From [Clostridium] viride DSM 6836 (lineage in GTDB: Bacteria; Bacillota; Clostridia; Oscillospirales; Oscillospiraceae): 64,000 bases of DNA. The stretch covers positions 372,001-436,000 of the forward strand of contig JHZO01000004.1 in the NCBI GenBank assembly GCA_000620945.1. The letters run 5' to 3'. The position numbers were made by a program, and so were the translations under genes. Below, piece after piece: positions 43,988 through 53,512 of the stretch. Every line of letters starts with the position of its first letter. Positions within the stretch are counted from its first letter, which is position 1. Under the pieces are notes generated by a model. That model ran no database searches. It was not told the origin of the DNA and worked only from the letters and a program-made list of their open reading frames with translations.

Positions 43988-46900
43988 GGAAGAGAATTTT
44001 AAGTATTTTGCTGACGGTATGCATGGTGCTGTCATTGCTGCCGGGCCTTGCACAGCCCGCAATGGCAGCTTATTCACCAATCATCAAGATGACTTTAGAT
44101 GGTCAACCTATGTCGCCATCTGCTATTATAGATATCGATAAAACCTTATATGCGTATATTTGGGGTCCGCCAAGCAAATTCTACGAATTTGTAGAGGGTC
44201 CCACGGGAACTTTTACCGTTTCAAATATCACAGATGGAACATATACCCTATCTATCGGCAACACATCTGGAGATACCGATTTGAACGATCGACTAAAAGA
44301 TTTTCATTTATTGTTTGATCAAGCCCCGTTTACGATATCAAACACGACTTCGTATCCGCTTACTTTAGAGTTCTATTCAGTATCCTATAGAGCAGGTACA
44401 TATGCGACAGAAATTAAAGTACCCTGGACGCATATAGCCGCCAAAGACCGCGGACATTATACGCGGAGCACCTACCTATACACGCGTGAGGGCTATAAGC
44501 AAATAGGATGGTCAACCGACCAGAACGGCGCTACAAAGACATACGATTTGGGTGCTGTGATATATCCAACCTCTGCTATGACTTTATATCCTGTGTGGGG
44601 AAAGCTAAGCGCTGTCACCATCGCCGATGGAACGGGCGTTGGCAGCACGAAAACTTCAGCTACCGGCAGTATCACCGGCAGCATTACCTCCGGCACTTCT
44701 GCTGTGGAGGGTGAAACGGTGACAGTTACCCCCGGCACGCCCGCCACCGGCTACAAACTCAGCGCCGTGAAGTATAACGACGGCACCGACCATGAGTTGA
44801 CCCAATCCGGCGGCAAGTACAGCTTCACCATGCCGGCTACGGCGGTTACCATTGGTGCGGAGTATGTGTCGAACACCTTCGCCGTGACCTACAATCCCGG
44901 TACTAACGGCACCGGCAGCCAGCAGACCGACACCAAAATCGGAGGCATGGCTCTGACACTCAAAAGTGAGATTTTCACAAGAGTGGGCTATACCCAGACC
45001 GGTTGGGCGAGCACGGATGGCGGGGTAAAGGAGTACGAGCTCAGTGGCAAATACACCACCGACGCGGCAAAAAATTTCTACCCTGTGTGGGCACTGAAAA
45101 ATGCCACCGCTCCCACGCTCGCCGGTGACAATCCGCCCCCTGTGACTTACGGCTACACTACCCCACCGGGCATGATAACTTCTATCACAGGTCCCGACAA
45201 TGTAAATTTCAACTATACCTACGCATGGTATGCAGGCAATAGTGCCATGGGCACGCCACTTGAGGGTGCAAATACGAATAGCTATCTTGCTCCTACAGGT
45301 TTGAGTGCAGGTGACCACGAATATACCGTAAAAGTCACCGCAATAAACAAGGCCGACGCCAGCAAGACTGCATCCGCTACGAAAACCTTTACGGTTACGG
45401 TTAATCGCGCTAACGGCAATGGCAGCGTGGAAATGTCTGACTGGATATATGGTCAAACGCCAAAAGATCCGGTTCCCACCAGCACTACCAATGGAATCGA
45501 CAATGTGACTTATCTCTATAAGGGCGGAAATACAACAAGCTATGCCGAGAGCGCGACCAAACCCACGGACGCGGGAGATTACACCGTGACAGCGAACTTT
45601 GCTGCGACCTCCAACTACTCAAGCCTAACTAGTAATGCCGCAAGCTTTACGATCCACCGTGGGGATATTACACCGAGCGTGAGCATCACCGGCTGGACTT
45701 ATGGAAATACCGCAAACGCCCCAAGTGTGAACGGCAACGTTGGAAACGGCAAGGTAACCTACTACTATAAATTGGCGACATCAGAAGAAAGTGCATACAA
45801 CACAACGGTTCCTTCAGGCGCCGGAGCCTATACAATCAAGGCTGTCATTGACGCAAGTACAAATTACAACGGCGCAACCTGTGTGAACACATTTGTCATT
45901 GCCAAGGCGGCACCGGCCACTCCAGGCACGCCCACCATCGGCGCGGGTATGGACAAGCCCACCAGCAACAGCATCACCATCAGTACGGCGGCGGGCAAGG
46001 AATATTATATTTCCACCAGCAATACCCCACCGACAACCTGGCCTAACAGCGGCAATGATTATTTCAAAGCGACCGACGCAGGCAATCATACCTTTACGGG
46101 CCTGACAGCCGAGACGCAGTACTACATCCATGTACGAGAGGCGGAAACGGCAGACACCATGCCGTCTGCTTCTAGCAACGTGTCGCAGTACACCCTGCCC
46201 GAAACACCAGCGGCAAGCGCAGTGACCATAAATTATGCGGCGGAGACAATCAGCTTCGCCAATACCTATGAAGTAAGCACGGCACAGACTGGGGGCAGTG
46301 AAATTGCCTGCAATGGCTCCATCAGCTCCATCATAGGCTCCACTGCCCAGACCATCTATGTCAGGGTGAAGGCCATCAGCGGCGGCGCACCGGCCTCCGA
46401 GTGGAGGGCGGTGACCGTACCCGCAAGACCCGAAGCACCCGCCGCCCCGCTTGTCAGTGAGAAAACAGATATTAGCATTACTATGACAGCCGTAAGTGGG
46501 CAGGAATACAGCAAGGATAACGGTGTAAGTTGGCAGGACAACGGTGAATTTACTGGTTTTTCGGCGAATACTCCGTGTGCGATTCTGACCCGATTTAAGG
46601 CAGTTACCGTCAGCGAAAGTGAAGCCTTTGCATCTGCTACCAATTCTGTGGTGGTCACCACCAAGGCTTCCGCACCCGCTGCAACCACCTATGCAATCGA
46701 TTATGTAGCGGAAACCACAGACGAAGCTGTTCCCGCTACGGTGGAATACAACACCACATCTCCAACGAATAGCACATGGAATGCTGGAACAGGCGAAAAA
46801 CTGACGCTGACTCCCTACACCACCTACTATTTCCGCACGGCGGTAACCGACACGGCGCTTGCCGGTGAGGTGCAGACGCTGACCGTGCCGGCAAGACCGC

Positions 46901-48837
46901 AAGCACCCGACAGCCCTGTTGTCAGCACGAAAACAGATATTAGCATTACTATGACAACCGTAAGTGGGCAGGAATACAGCAAGGATAACGGCGAAAGTTG
47001 GCAGGACAGCGGTGAGTTTATTGGTCTTTCGGCGAATACTCCGTATACGATTCTGACCCGACTTAAGGCAGTTACCGTCAGCGGAAGTGAGGCCTTTACA
47101 TCTGATGCCAACTCTTTGGCAGTCACCACCAAGGCTTCTGCACCCGTTGCAACCACCTACACCATCGACTATGCAAAGGAAACCACAGGCGAAGCTGTTC
47201 CCGCTACGGTGGAATACAATACCACCTCTGCAACGCATACCGATACCTGGATCTCCGGAACAGGTGCAAAACTGGCGCTGACTCCCAATACCCCCTACTT
47301 CTTCCGCGTGAAGGAAACCAACACCGTCATGCCCGGTTCTGTGCAAACCTTGAGCGTGCCGACAAGACCCAGTGCTCCTGCCATGCCTAAGTTGGATAGC
47401 AAGACCACAAGTAGTGTAACGCTAACGGCAGTTGCAGATCATATGTATTCCAAGGACGGGGGCTTAACCTGGCAGGAAAGCAACGTATTCTCGGGCTTGG
47501 ATGCCAGCAAGGAATACAGCTTTGTTAGCTGTGTGAAGGCCACCAGTACGGCTTTGCATAGCTCAGCCAGCACCGCTTTGATCGTCAAGACGAACACCAG
47601 GCCCTCTGGTGGCGGTTCCAGTGTTGGCAGCTCCTCCGCAGTTACCGTCCCAGTCACCGGATCGGGCACCACGGTAAACACAGACGCCACCACCTCCGGC
47701 AACAACGTCACGGTGAAAGAACCCGCAACCGCCAATTTGGATAAGGTGATTGCCTCGGCTGAGAAGGATAATAAGCCGGTGGAAATTGACCTTTCCTCCC
47801 TGAGCAATTCTCTGAGTACGGTCACCCTGCCTGCAAACACCATTGCGGCAGCTGGAAAATCTGCCGGAAATGGCGGTGTCAGTGGTCTGAGAGTTACTCT
47901 ACCCAACGGCAACGCTGTCACCTTTGATCGCTCGGCGGCCACTGCCATCGCCGATGTAGCAAAGGGAAGCCCCCTGACTCTCTCCATCGACGAGCGGGCG
48001 CTTTCCAAGCAAACAACAGAGGAAACGGTTCTGTTAGGAGATAGAACCTCTGCAAACATCTTCGACTTGACCTTAAAGGATAGTAGTGGTAATGTGGTCA
48101 GCGACTTTGAAGGTGGCACCGCGATGGTGGTGCTAAAAAATATTAAAATGACCGGAAAGCTTAGTGAGTATGCCCTGTTTCACAAGACTGGGGGCAAGCT
48201 GGAGACGCATTCCTTCACACGTACCAATACTGGCACTGCGGATGTCTATGACCTGACCATTGCTACCACTGGCTGGTCCAGCTATATTTTGACCTATGAA
48301 GAAGGAAGGAATCTCTTTCGCGATGTGGTAAGGGGCGCTTATTACTATGACGCGGTACTCTGGGCACTAGACAAGGGCATCACCAGCGGTGCAACGGCAA
48401 GCACCTTTGCACCCAACGGAATCTGCACCCGCGCCCAGACCGTCACCTTCCTGTGGCGTGCCATGGGTAGCCCCGAGCCCACCTCTACTAGTTGTCCGTT
48501 CGGAGACGTAAGTCGTGATGCCTACTACTATAAAGCAATCCTTTGGGCAACGGATCAGGGCATCACTGTTGGCACGAGCACAACGACCTTTTGCCCAGAT
48601 ACAACGGTTACGCGCGGCCAGACTGTGACTTTCCTGCACCGCACGGCTGGCAATCCCGCAACAACCGCGAATAACCCGTTTGACGATGTGAAGGGCGATG
48701 CTTACTATGCAAACGCAGTTTTGTGGGCGGTTTCCAAGGGGATTACCTCTGGTACCAGCACGAAGGCCTTCAGCCCCGCTGACGGCTGCACCCGTGCACA
48801 AATTGTCACCTTCCTTTTCCGCTATCTTAGCAAATAA
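43984..48837 (+). CDS. Giant secreted SLH-domain surface protein
   Basis: 1617 residues. Signal peptide with hydrophobic core and cut near PAMAA (about residue 29). Order of parts: N-terminal unique region; two Listeria-Bacteroides/InlB-type repeats with GY...GWS/GWA...YPVW (about 140-205 and 305-370); Ig-like segments; MBG-like repeats with ATKPTDAGDYTV (about 480-620); fibronectin-like repeats including a near-identical duplicated pair (see repeat entry); a Gly/Ser linker (about 1205); a further beta domain; and three SLH domains at the C-terminus (about 1435-1617), which bind pyruvylated wall polymers. It is therefore displayed on the cell surface. Follows a small coupled gene and a LytTR system. 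Confidence 0.92.
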   Translation: MRKRILSILLTVCMVLSLLPGLAQPAMAAYSPIIKMTLDGQPMSPSAIIDIDKTLYAYIWGPPSKFYEFVEGPTGTFTVSNITDGTYTLSIGNTSGDTDLNDRLKDFHLLFDQAPFTISNTTSYPLTLEFYSVSYRAGTYATEIKVPWTHIAAKDRGHYTRSTYLYTREGYKQIGWSTDQNGATKTYDLGAVIYPTSAMTLYPVWGKLSAVTIADGTGVGSTKTSATGSITGSITSGTSAVEGETVTVTPGTPATGYKLSAVKYNDGTDHELTQSGGKYSFTMPATAVTIGAEYVSNTFAVTYNPGTNGTGSQQTDTKIGGMALTLKSEIFTRVGYTQTGWASTDGGVKEYELSGKYTTDAAKNFYPVWALKNATAPTLAGDNPPPVTYGYTTPPGMITSITGPDNVNFNYTYAWYAGNSAMGTPLEGANTNSYLAPTGLSAGDHEYTVKVTAINKADASKTASATKTFTVTVNRANGNGSVEMSDWIYGQTPKDPVPTSTTNGIDNVTYLYKGGNTTSYAESATKPTDAGDYTVTANFAATSNYSSLTSNAASFTIHRGDITPSVSITGWTYGNTANAPSVNGNVGNGKVTYYYKLATSEESAYNTTVPSGAGAYTIKAVIDASTNYNGATCVNTFVIAKAAPATPGTPTIGAGMDKPTSNSITISTAAGKEYYISTSNTPPTTWPNSGNDYFKATDAGNHTFTGLTAETQYYIHVREAETADTMPSASSNVSQYTLPETPAASAVTINYAAETISFANTYEVSTAQTGGSEIACNGSISSIIGSTAQTIYVRVKAISGGAPASEWRAVTVPARPEAPAAPLVSEKTDISITMTAVSGQEYSKDNGVSWQDNGEFTGFSANTPCAILTRFKAVTVSESEAFASATNSVVVTTKASAPAATTYAIDYVAETTDEAVPATVEYNTTSPTNSTWNAGTGEKLTLTPYTTYYFRTAVTDTALAGEVQTLTVPARPQAPDSPVVSTKTDISITMTTVSGQEYSKDNGESWQDSGEFIGLSANTPYTILTRLKAVTVSGSEAFTSDANSLAVTTKASAPVATTYTIDYAKETTGEAVPATVEYNTTSATHTDTWISGTGAKLALTPNTPYFFRVKETNTVMPGSVQTLSVPTRPSAPAMPKLDSKTTSSVTLTAVADHMYSKDGGLTWQESNVFSGLDASKEYSFVSCVKATSTALHSSASTALIVKTNTRPSGGGSSVGSSSAVTVPVTGSGTTVNTDATTSGNNVTVKEPATANLDKVIASAEKDNKPVEIDLSSLSNSLSTVTLPANTIAAAGKSAGNGGVSGLRVTLPNGNAVTFDRSAATAIADVAKGSPLTLSIDERALSKQTTEETVLLGDRTSANIFDLTLKDSSGNVVSDFEGGTAMVVLKNIKMTGKLSEYALFHKTGGKLETHSFTRTNTGTADVYDLTIATTGWSSYILTYEEGRNLFRDVVRGAYYYDAVLWALDKGITSGATASTFAPNGICTRAQTVTFLWRAMGSPEPTSTSCPFGDVSRDAYYYKAILWATDQGITVGTSTTTFCPDTTVTRGQTVTFLHRTAGNPATTANNPFDDVKGDAYYANAVLWAVSKGITSGTSTKAFSPADGCTRAQIVTFLFRYLSK
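46419..47361 (+). repeat. Two tandem ~470-base repeats inside the SLH gene
   Basis: Two consecutive ~157-codon units, each starting at VPAR(P) and containing TDISITM, VSGQEYSKDNG and PATVEYNTTS. The units are largely identical in DNA and protein, so the duplication is recent; a more distant third partial unit follows. Confidence 0.85.
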
Positions 48838-48857
48838 ATTCAGCATCGAGACGCACA

Positions 48858-48891
48858 AGCAGGTCGCCCACAATTGGGCGACCTGCTCTAT
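48858..48891 (+). terminator. Terminator of the giant SLH gene
   Basis: Perfect 12-base stem AGCAGGTCGCCC/GGGCGACCTGCT around a 6-base loop, then CTATTTT. Confidence 0.88.
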
Positions 48892-49011
48892 TTTGGACTT
48901 TACGCAAGAGGCACTGGAAAATGTTGCTGAAAAATAGCATTCGAACAGAAGTTGCAACATGTTTCATGACCGGTTATCTGCTCACCTTCCATTTTAAGAT
49001 TAGTAAAAAGA

Positions 49012-49047
49012 AAAAAGCCTTGAAACTGTTGAGTTTCAAGGCTTTTT
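49012..49047 (-). terminator. Terminator of the tRNA-Ala gene
   Basis: 15-base perfect stem AAAAAGCCTTGAAAC with its complement, T-run on the minus strand, directly after the CCA end of the tRNA. Confidence 0.92.
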
Positions 49048-49049
49048 GT

Positions 49050-49125
<76 letters not shown>

Positions 49126-49238
49126 ATTTTTTCGGTTCCACTGACGGGAACGTTCATATAGTACCAAATGGGGGTTAATTTGTCAACTATTTATTTAAAA
49201 GATTTGACAAATTACGAATTAATTAAAAGCAAGGAGGA

Positions 49239-49391
49239 TTACATTCCCATGGATTCAAAAATGCCTTCCATGTTGCGCTTTGCTCGATGCATCGAACGCT
49301 TGACATGCTTTTCCTCGGCCTTCAGCTTCGCGCCAAGCATGGCACCAGCCAAAACTCCAAGCCCCATTCCGGGCCAAAAAAAACTTTTCAT
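49239..49391 (-). CDS. Small one-helix membrane protein (YtxH-like)
   Basis: 50 residues. A Gly/Ala-rich membrane helix at about 5-23 (FFWPGMGLGVLAGAMLGAKL) followed by a basic amphipathic tail with KAEEKHVKRSMHRAKR. This shape is that of small YtxH-like proteins. A purine-rich AAAGGATGG lies about ten bases before the ATG. Too short to assign a role; single gene upstream of the tRNA. Confidence 0.6.
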   Translation of the reverse strand: MKSFFWPGMGLGVLAGAMLGAKLKAEEKHVKRSMHRAKRNMEGIFESMGM

Positions 49392-49469
49392 GATAGGAAT
49401 TACCATCCTTTCCGATTCAATTGCTCTTTGTGAGCATCTTTATTGTACCCATAAATTGAAGAAAATGCG

Positions 49470-49498
49470 TTGCTAAAAAATGTGAGAGTCGTTATAAT
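49470..49498 (+). promoter_or_regulatory. Promoter of the phosphatase-GNAT gene
   Basis: TTGCTA (49470-49475), 17 bases, TATAAT (49493-49498). Confidence 0.8.
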
Positions 49499-49591
49499 AA
49501 AAAAATATATTTTAAAGGAATCAATCGGCTTCATATTCCCACAACGCCAAACGTGCATTTGTGGGACGAACCAGGATAAGGGATGTGCCCA

Positions 49592-50749
49592 ATGACAAAA
49601 CTATACTTAATCCGCCATGCGGAAGCAGAAGGTAATTTATACCGCAGAATTCACGGACATTATGACAGTACCATCACTGAGAATGGATATCGGCAATTAG
49701 ATGCGTTAAAAAAGCGATTTGCGGATATCTCCTTGGATTGCGTTTATTCCAGTGACTTAACGCGTGCTCGCAAAACTGCCGAGGCGATTTGCGAGGGGAA
49801 AAATCTCGAGGTGATCACGCGATCTACTTTGCGTGAGGTTGCCATGGGCGTTTGGGAAGATCGCCCTTGGGGGGAAGTGGAAATCAAAGATCCCGAGCAT
49901 ATGCGACTGTTCCGAGAGTCTTCTAAAGATTGGATCGTGGAGGGCGGAGAAAGCTTTGAGTCTTTGCAAAGCCGCGTGTCTTCTGCCATTCTTGACATAG
50001 CAGCCCAACACCCCAACCAGACTGTGGCCATTGCTTGCCATGGTACGGCCATTCGCTTTGCCTGTGCGGCCTTCTTGGGGCTCTCCGTGGAGGAAAGCCA
50101 CTCCCTGGGGCATAGCGACAACACCGCAGTTACGCACTTGGAAATCGACCAAGGTCAGGTCAAGATCGTATTTTCCGACGACAATTCTCACTTGAGTCCT
50201 GAAATATCCACCTTAGCCCGTCAGTCCTGGTGGAAGGCGGAGGGGAAAATCGCGTTGGACGAGAATCTGTGGTTTGCCCCAATGGATTTTTCAGAATTTC
50301 TGTACAAGGGTCTGTACCTGGCAGCACGCCAAGAAGCTTGGGCGGATCTCAACCGTGATATGGCCTACTTCGGTCGCCAGCCCTATCTGGAAATGGCAGA
50401 GGAGTGCAGCAAGCGAAATCCAAAGCATTTGGTCTGTGCCATGCGGCGCAACACCATCGTGGGCATTCTGCAACTGGACCCAACGCGCTGTGTTGAAAAC
50501 AATGCAGGGTATATTTCCTTCTTTTACATGCTCCCCGAATTTCGTGGCGACGGCTTAGGGGTGCAGATGATTGGTGAGGCCATTAGCATTTACCGTGCCA
50601 TGGGACGAGACCGGCTCCATCTTTCCTGTGGGGAGGACAATTCGCGTGGCATGATGTTCTATGAGCGCCATGGATTCCGGAAAATTGGCGTCAGAGAGGA
50701 GCCCTTTGGGGTACTCAATCGATTGGAGAAATACATCGGATTAGACTAA
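49592..50749 (+). CDS. Histidine phosphatase fused to a GNAT acetyltransferase
   Basis: 385 residues. N-terminal ~200 residues: phosphoglycerate-mutase-like histidine phosphatase with the phospho-accepting His in LIRHAEAEGN (RHxE, residues 7-10) and the second catalytic His in ACHGTAIR (about 150). C-terminal ~150 residues: GNAT acetyltransferase with YMLPEFRGDGLGVQM, the acetyl-CoA loop, and FYERHGFRK. So one protein carries a dephosphorylating and an acetylating activity. Substrates unknown. The ATG at 49592 is preferred over 49583 because of AAGGG spacing. YgiQ and trmB follow, possibly on one transcript. Confidence 0.88.
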   Translation: MTKLYLIRHAEAEGNLYRRIHGHYDSTITENGYRQLDALKKRFADISLDCVYSSDLTRARKTAEAICEGKNLEVITRSTLREVAMGVWEDRPWGEVEIKDPEHMRLFRESSKDWIVEGGESFESLQSRVSSAILDIAAQHPNQTVAIACHGTAIRFACAAFLGLSVEESHSLGHSDNTAVTHLEIDQGQVKIVFSDDNSHLSPEISTLARQSWWKAEGKIALDENLWFAPMDFSEFLYKGLYLAARQEAWADLNRDMAYFGRQPYLEMAEECSKRNPKHLVCAMRRNTIVGILQLDPTRCVENNAGYISFFYMLPEFRGDGLGVQMIGEAISIYRAMGRDRLHLSCGEDNSRGMMFYERHGFRKIGVREEPFGVLNRLEKYIGLD

Positions 50750-50765
50750 TCCGGGAAAGAACACT

Positions 50766-52763
50766 ATGAATGTAAACTTTTTACCGATATCCAAAGAGGA
50801 GATGCTGGCAAGAGACTGGCACTACTATGATTTCTTGCTCATTACGGGGGATGCCTACGTGGATCACCCCTCCTTTGGTACGGCCATCATCGGTCGCGTG
50901 TTGGAAGCGGAAGGATATCGCGTGGCGATACTATCACAACCGGATTGGAGACATAAGGAGAGCTTTACGGCACTGGGACGGCCACGCTATGGGGTTCTTA
51001 TTTCCGCTGGAAACATTGACTCCATGGTCGCGCACTATACGGCTGCCAAGCGTCGCCGTCACGACGATGCCTACTCTCCCGGTGGGAAGGGGGGGCTTCG
51101 CCCCGATCGGGCAACCATTGTCTATGCAAACCGCATCCGCGAGGTCTATGGAGACATTCCCATGGTCATTGGTGGCTTGGAGGCCTCTCTACGCCGCTTT
51201 GCCCATTATGATTATTGGGAGGATAAGGTGCGAAGATCCATGCTTTTAGATGCACAAGCAGATCTTCTGACCTATGGCATGGGGGAAACGGCAACGATAG
51301 AGATTGCCCGCCGCCTTTCGGCAAAGGAACCCATTGCCTCCATTACGAATGTACGGGGCACCAGCTTTTTGACGAAGACATTCAGTGATTGCGCCTATCC
51401 GTATGAGCTTTGTGCTTCCTTCGAAGCGGTGGCAAAGGACAAGCGTGCCTATGCCGAGGCAAACTGGATTCAATACCAAGAGCATGACCCGGTGCGAGGC
51501 AAGGCGGTGGTGCAGCCCCATGGAGATGCATTTTTGGTGGTGAATCCACCGGCAATGCCCCTGAGCACAAAGGAGCTGGATCGTGTGGCCGAGCTTCCGT
51601 ATGCCAGGGCATGGCACCCGAGCTATGATGACAAGGGTGGCGTTCCGGCCATTGAAGAGGTGCTATTTTCGGTCACGCATAACCGCGGCTGTTTTGGTGC
51701 CTGTAACTTCTGCTCCCTGGCATTCCATCAAGGAAAGATGATTACCTCCCGCAGCCATGAAAGCATCGTGCGTGAAGTAACGGAGCTCACGAAACACCCG
51801 GACTTTAAAGGCTATATCCACGATGTGGGAGGGCCCACCGCAAACTTTCGAAGACCTTCCTGCAAAAAGCAGGATAAAGTCGGTCTATGTAAGCACCGAG
51901 AGTGTCTCGCCCCCAAGCCTTGTCCCAATCTGGATGCGGATCACACCGATTACCTTCAGCTGCTTCGAAAGCTGCGAGCCATTCCTGGGATCAAGAAGGT
52001 TTTTATTCGCTCCGGCATTCGATTTGACTTTTTGCTACAGGATAAAAGCGGAGAGTTCTTTGCCGAGCTTGTGAAGCACCACATCAGCGGTCAGCTGAAG
52101 GTAGCTCCAGAACATTGCGTATCTCATGTTTTAGACCATATGGGAAAACCGCACATTGAGAGCTACGAGCGCTTTAAGCAAAAGTACCAGCGCTTGAATC
52201 AAAAGTATGGGAAAGATCAGTATTTGGTTCCTTACCTGATGTCCTCGCATCCCGGCTGTACATTATCCGATGCCATCTCCATGGCGGAATGGCTCAATGA
52301 AACCGGACGTCAGCCCGAGCAGGTGCAGGACTTCTATCCCACCCCCGGGACGCTATCTACCTGCATGTATTACACCGGACTGGATCCGAAAAGCTTGCAG
52401 CCTGTGTATGTGCCAAAGAGCGCACAGGAGAAAGACATGCAGCGGGCACTCCTACAATGGAAGCGACCGGAAAAAAGAACTCTCGTGCTTCGTGCACTGA
52501 AGGAAGCCGAGCGCACGGATTTGATTGGATATGGAGCGCATTGTTTGCTTCGTCCCGCGCGCCCCGGCGAATCGTCACGGCAGGAGAGAGCAGGGGCAAA
52601 AGCTTCCCATCAAAACGAGAAAAAGGGAAAGCCAGAAGGGAAGGAATCGCGCGGACAACGACAGTCTCCTTCTTCGGATAAGAAACGAACAAAAGCCGGA
52701 ACCCCAAAGACAAGAAATCGTGCCGCGGAAGCACAAACGAAAACACCACGCGGCCGCAAATAG
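50766..52763 (+). CDS. YgiQ-family radical SAM protein
   Basis: 665 residues. The radical SAM cluster motif is in RGCFGACNFCS (about residues 312-322), preceded by the long YgiQ N-terminal region with LITGDAYVDHPSFG at 25-38 and IGGLEAS. The C-terminal ~80 residues are highly basic and low in complexity (Lys/Arg/Gly/Glu), a disordered tail common in this family. The reaction of YgiQ proteins is not established. It starts 16 bases after the phosphatase-GNAT gene and ends 18 bases before trmB. Confidence 0.95.
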   Translation: MNVNFLPISKEEMLARDWHYYDFLLITGDAYVDHPSFGTAIIGRVLEAEGYRVAILSQPDWRHKESFTALGRPRYGVLISAGNIDSMVAHYTAAKRRRHDDAYSPGGKGGLRPDRATIVYANRIREVYGDIPMVIGGLEASLRRFAHYDYWEDKVRRSMLLDAQADLLTYGMGETATIEIARRLSAKEPIASITNVRGTSFLTKTFSDCAYPYELCASFEAVAKDKRAYAEANWIQYQEHDPVRGKAVVQPHGDAFLVVNPPAMPLSTKELDRVAELPYARAWHPSYDDKGGVPAIEEVLFSVTHNRGCFGACNFCSLAFHQGKMITSRSHESIVREVTELTKHPDFKGYIHDVGGPTANFRRPSCKKQDKVGLCKHRECLAPKPCPNLDADHTDYLQLLRKLRAIPGIKKVFIRSGIRFDFLLQDKSGEFFAELVKHHISGQLKVAPEHCVSHVLDHMGKPHIESYERFKQKYQRLNQKYGKDQYLVPYLMSSHPGCTLSDAISMAEWLNETGRQPEQVQDFYPTPGTLSTCMYYTGLDPKSLQPVYVPKSAQEKDMQRALLQWKRPEKRTLVLRALKEAERTDLIGYGAHCLLRPARPGESSRQERAGAKASHQNEKKGKPEGKESRGQRQSPSSDKKRTKAGTPKTRNRAAEAQTKTPRGRK

Positions 52764-52781
52764 GCAGGAGGATCGTACCGC

Positions 52782-53465
52782 ATGCGCATGCGAAAAAAGA
52801 AAAATTTGCAGCCTCGGATGGAGAGCTGTGAGACTTGTTGGATTAAGGAGCCGAAAGAACTCCGCGGGACTTGGCATACGCTCATGCCGGAAGCCAAGGA
52901 GATTCATTTGGAACTGGGCTGTGGAAAAGGACGTTTTACCTGTGAAATGGCCCAAACGCATCCCGATGTGCTGTTCCTTGCGGTCGAGCGAGTGCCTGAT
53001 GCCATGATCATCGCCATGGAGCGGGCCGTAAGCATGGGAATGTGCAATGTGTTTTTCATTGATGGGGATGCCGAAGTGCTTTCGGACTATTTCGCCGAAG
53101 GGGAAGTGGATCGTATTTATATTAACTTCTGCGATCCTTGGCCAGGACATCGCCATGCACGACGCCGCTTAACCCATGAGGGCTTTCTCAAGCGGTATCG
53201 GGCGGTACTCAAAGAAAAGGGAGAAATTCATTTTAAGACAGACAATCGAGATTTGTTTGAGTACTCCCTGTTTCAATTCCCGAAGGCGGGCTATGAGCTG
53301 AGTGAAGTCACGCGTCACCTGCATCAACATGGGGTTGTGGGGGTGATGACAGACTACGAAGAAAAATTCCATACACAAGGGATGCCCATTCATCGTTGTG
53401 TGGGAACGAAAGGAGACCTGTCTTTGCCCAAAGAGGTAGAAGCAGACTCCAAAGAGGAAGCATAA
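52782..53465 (+). CDS. trmB: tRNA (guanine-N7-)-methyltransferase TrmB
   Basis: 227 residues. Makes m7G46 in the variable loop of tRNAs using SAM. Motif I is ELGCGKGRF (44-52), followed by AVERVPDA, and the family signature NFCDPWPGHRHARRRL with the catalytic-site Asp-Pro-Trp-Pro. KTDN and a C-terminal TDYE complete the active-site set. Unusually basic start MRMRKKK. RBS AGGAGG about 14 bases before the ATG. Last gene of the cluster before a strong terminator. Confidence 0.96.
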   Translation: MRMRKKKNLQPRMESCETCWIKEPKELRGTWHTLMPEAKEIHLELGCGKGRFTCEMAQTHPDVLFLAVERVPDAMIIAMERAVSMGMCNVFFIDGDAEVLSDYFAEGEVDRIYINFCDPWPGHRHARRRLTHEGFLKRYRAVLKEKGEIHFKTDNRDLFEYSLFQFPKAGYELSEVTRHLHQHGVVGVMTDYEEKFHTQGMPIHRCVGTKGDLSLPKEVEADSKEEA

Positions 53466-53466
53466 T

Positions 53467-53503
53467 AAACGCCTGCAAGGACAAAAGTCCTTGCAGGCGT
53501 TTT
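53467..53503 (+). terminator. Bidirectional terminator between trmB and proC
   Basis: Perfect 16-base stem AAACGCCTGCAAGGAC with its complement and an AAAA loop, followed by TTCT. Confidence 0.93.
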
Positions 53504-53512
53504 CTAGTTTCG

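Noticed and set aside
45814-47346. 510-codon minus-strand frame opposite the giant SLH gene
   Set aside because: It mirrors the repeats of the real gene, is rich in Cys/Arg/Gly as expected of an antisense shadow, and has no start signals.
49168-49476. 102-codon plus-strand frame between tRNA-Ala and the phosphatase gene
   Set aside because: It is the shadow of the minus-strand 50-residue membrane protein gene, which has a sensible sequence and a stop at 49239.
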